Shown piece by piece: positions 63,161 through 64,000 of a stretch of DNA of 64,000 bases. The stretch comes from Hyalangium gracile (GTDB lineage Bacteria; Myxococcota; Myxococcia; Myxococcales; Myxococcaceae): positions 90,610 through 154,609 of the forward strand of contig NZ_JAHXBG010000026.1 in the NCBI RefSeq assembly GCF_020103725.1, in the 5' to 3' direction. Each line of letters begins with the position of its first letter. Positions within the stretch are counted from its first letter, which is position 1. The notes under the pieces were generated by a model, which searched no databases, was not told the DNA's origin, and saw only the letters and a program-made list of their open reading frames with translations. The translations under genes and the position numbers were made by a program.

Positions 63161-64000
63161 CCTCTTTGAGCTCTTCGCCTTCGTAGCGGCCGATTTTGCG
63201 AGGCGCGCTGGCCGAGGCGGTGCATTGAGCGCGCAGCGGGCAATCCTTGCAGGCGCCGGTGCTGTAGTGGCGCAGGCGCAGCTGTGTGTCGGCTTCCACC
63301 TTCCACTGCCCCGGCTCCAGCTTCTGGCCTGCCGGGCACCAGTAACAGTCGGCCTGGGCGTCGTAACCAAAGGCCCCCTTGGCAAACAGCCCCTTGCCGG
63401 TAACGGGCACCCCCTGGGCGTTGCGGGGCGAGCGCGGCGGGGGGCAGAGCACGTCCAGGTGCAGCTGCGTGGCCATGTGCAGCACCTGCAGCTGGAAGTA
63501 GCCGGTGTCCAGCGCCAGCGACTGCACGGACACCCCCACCTGCTGGCTGTGCTCCAGCAGACTTTGGAGCACGCCCACCTCGCTGGTGGCGTCCACCGCC
63601 TGCCCCACTATCAACCCCCCGGCGAGCACCAGCACCGAGGGCTTGTAGGACAGCCGGTACAGCCCGTCCTTGCCCGGCTGGTTGACGGCCTCCGGCTCCT
63701 GGCGCGACACCTGCGGCGCGCTCTGCTGGCGCGCGGCGCGCTCCTGGGCCCGCTCGCTGGAGATTTGCACCGCCTTCTGCGCCTGCTGAGCCTTCTTCTC
63801 CAGCGCCGCCTGCTGCCCACGGGGCGCCTGCTGCTTCACCCCGGCCTCAGCGGCCTCTCGCGCCTCTCGCGCCTCGGCCTCCAGCACCTCTTTCTTGGCC
63901 AGGCTGCGCAGCCCCGCCACCGCCTGTATCACCGTGCCATCGGCCGCCGCTTCCCCCTCCTTCATCCCCAGCTGCTGGGCCAGCTGCCGCGTGGCGCTGA

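Larger units (their letters stand above)
62631..64000 (-). pseudogene. IS1182-like transposase, interrupted and cut by the window edge
   Basis: The frame runs in from beyond base 64000. Part A (64000 to about 63161) shows SLALDTGYFQLQVLH, the CPAGQ and CKDCPLRAQCT zinc-ribbon-like cysteines and a YEGEELKEV end. Part B (about 62911 to 62631) continues with VMAQVLEQPAARQRYARR, HLVEPVFAELKERQG and FSLHCLAFNLKRA, the DDE C-terminus with the catalytic Glu of EPVF. Between them lies a 249-base element that brings a stop at 63000-63002. Removal of it plus one 6-base repeat (255 bases) restores the frame. The interrupted gene is probably inactive. Confidence 0.85.

Overview
The window is about 70% GC and protein-dense, with coding third positions that are nearly all G or C. 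It carries many lipoproteins, two very large kinase/ATPase/histidine-kinase fusions, FG-type secreted repeat proteins and scattered two-component proteins. This gene style points to a myxobacterium (Myxococcota, probably Cystobacterineae such as Archangium, Cystobacter or Hyalangium). The genus is an inference from gene content only. No rRNA, tRNA or CRISPR array was seen.

Layout. 1-10778: the 3' part of a trifunctional sensor kinase, a lipoprotein serpin, an unknown protein, a membrane protein, phosphoglucomutase behind a possible sigma-54 promoter, and a GNAT acetyltransferase. 10779-11422 is a 644-base gap with a 21-base dyad. 11423-16445 (minus) is a tight three-gene operon: FGGY sugar kinase, sphingosine-1-phosphate-lyase-like PLP enzyme, and PAS/GAF histidine kinase. 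16623-24528: an LVIVD propeller lipoprotein, a membrane protein, a coiled-coil lipoprotein, a GH15 glucoamylase lipoprotein, a STAS-like protein and a small exported protein. 24613-31068: a propeller/di-haem lipoprotein, a broken TPR gene, FadD and a DUF418 membrane protein. 31134-39517: an SCP2-like/JmjC fusion, two unknowns, a HEAT/AlkD-like protein, a lipoprotein, a LytS/LytTR pair and a divergent S33 hydrolase. 39582-45955: a large Ig-like lipoprotein, then a sugar-binding protein and a GH31 glucosidase. 46071-51383: a complete 1770-residue kinase paralogous to the first gene. 51666-55773: a LysM/CHAP-like/GH19 lysin, an SRPBCC protein and a zinc alcohol dehydrogenase. 55951-62452: a choice-of-anchor-A lipoprotein, DoxX, a zinc-ribbon miniprotein, and a DeoR regulator with an MFS transporter. 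62631-64000: an IS1182-like transposase broken by a small inverted-repeat element.

Functional themes. One theme is alpha-glucan use: GH15 outside the cell, a periplasmic sugar-binding protein, cytosolic GH31 and phosphoglucomutase, although no sugar permease is present. A second is signalling by large fused kinases and a LytS/LytTR pair whose shared upstream region has spaced direct repeats. A third is lipid turnover (FadD, S1P-lyase-like enzyme). A fourth is a set of surface or lysis proteins (serpin, Ig-like, HYR, lysin).

The best supported unusual structure is the ~249-bp MITE-like insertion at 62912-63160. It has imperfect terminal inverted repeats and 6-bp flanking repeats, and removing it plus one repeat restores an uninterrupted transposase frame. 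Limits: family assignments come from motif recognition without database searches, and start codons were chosen by eye.
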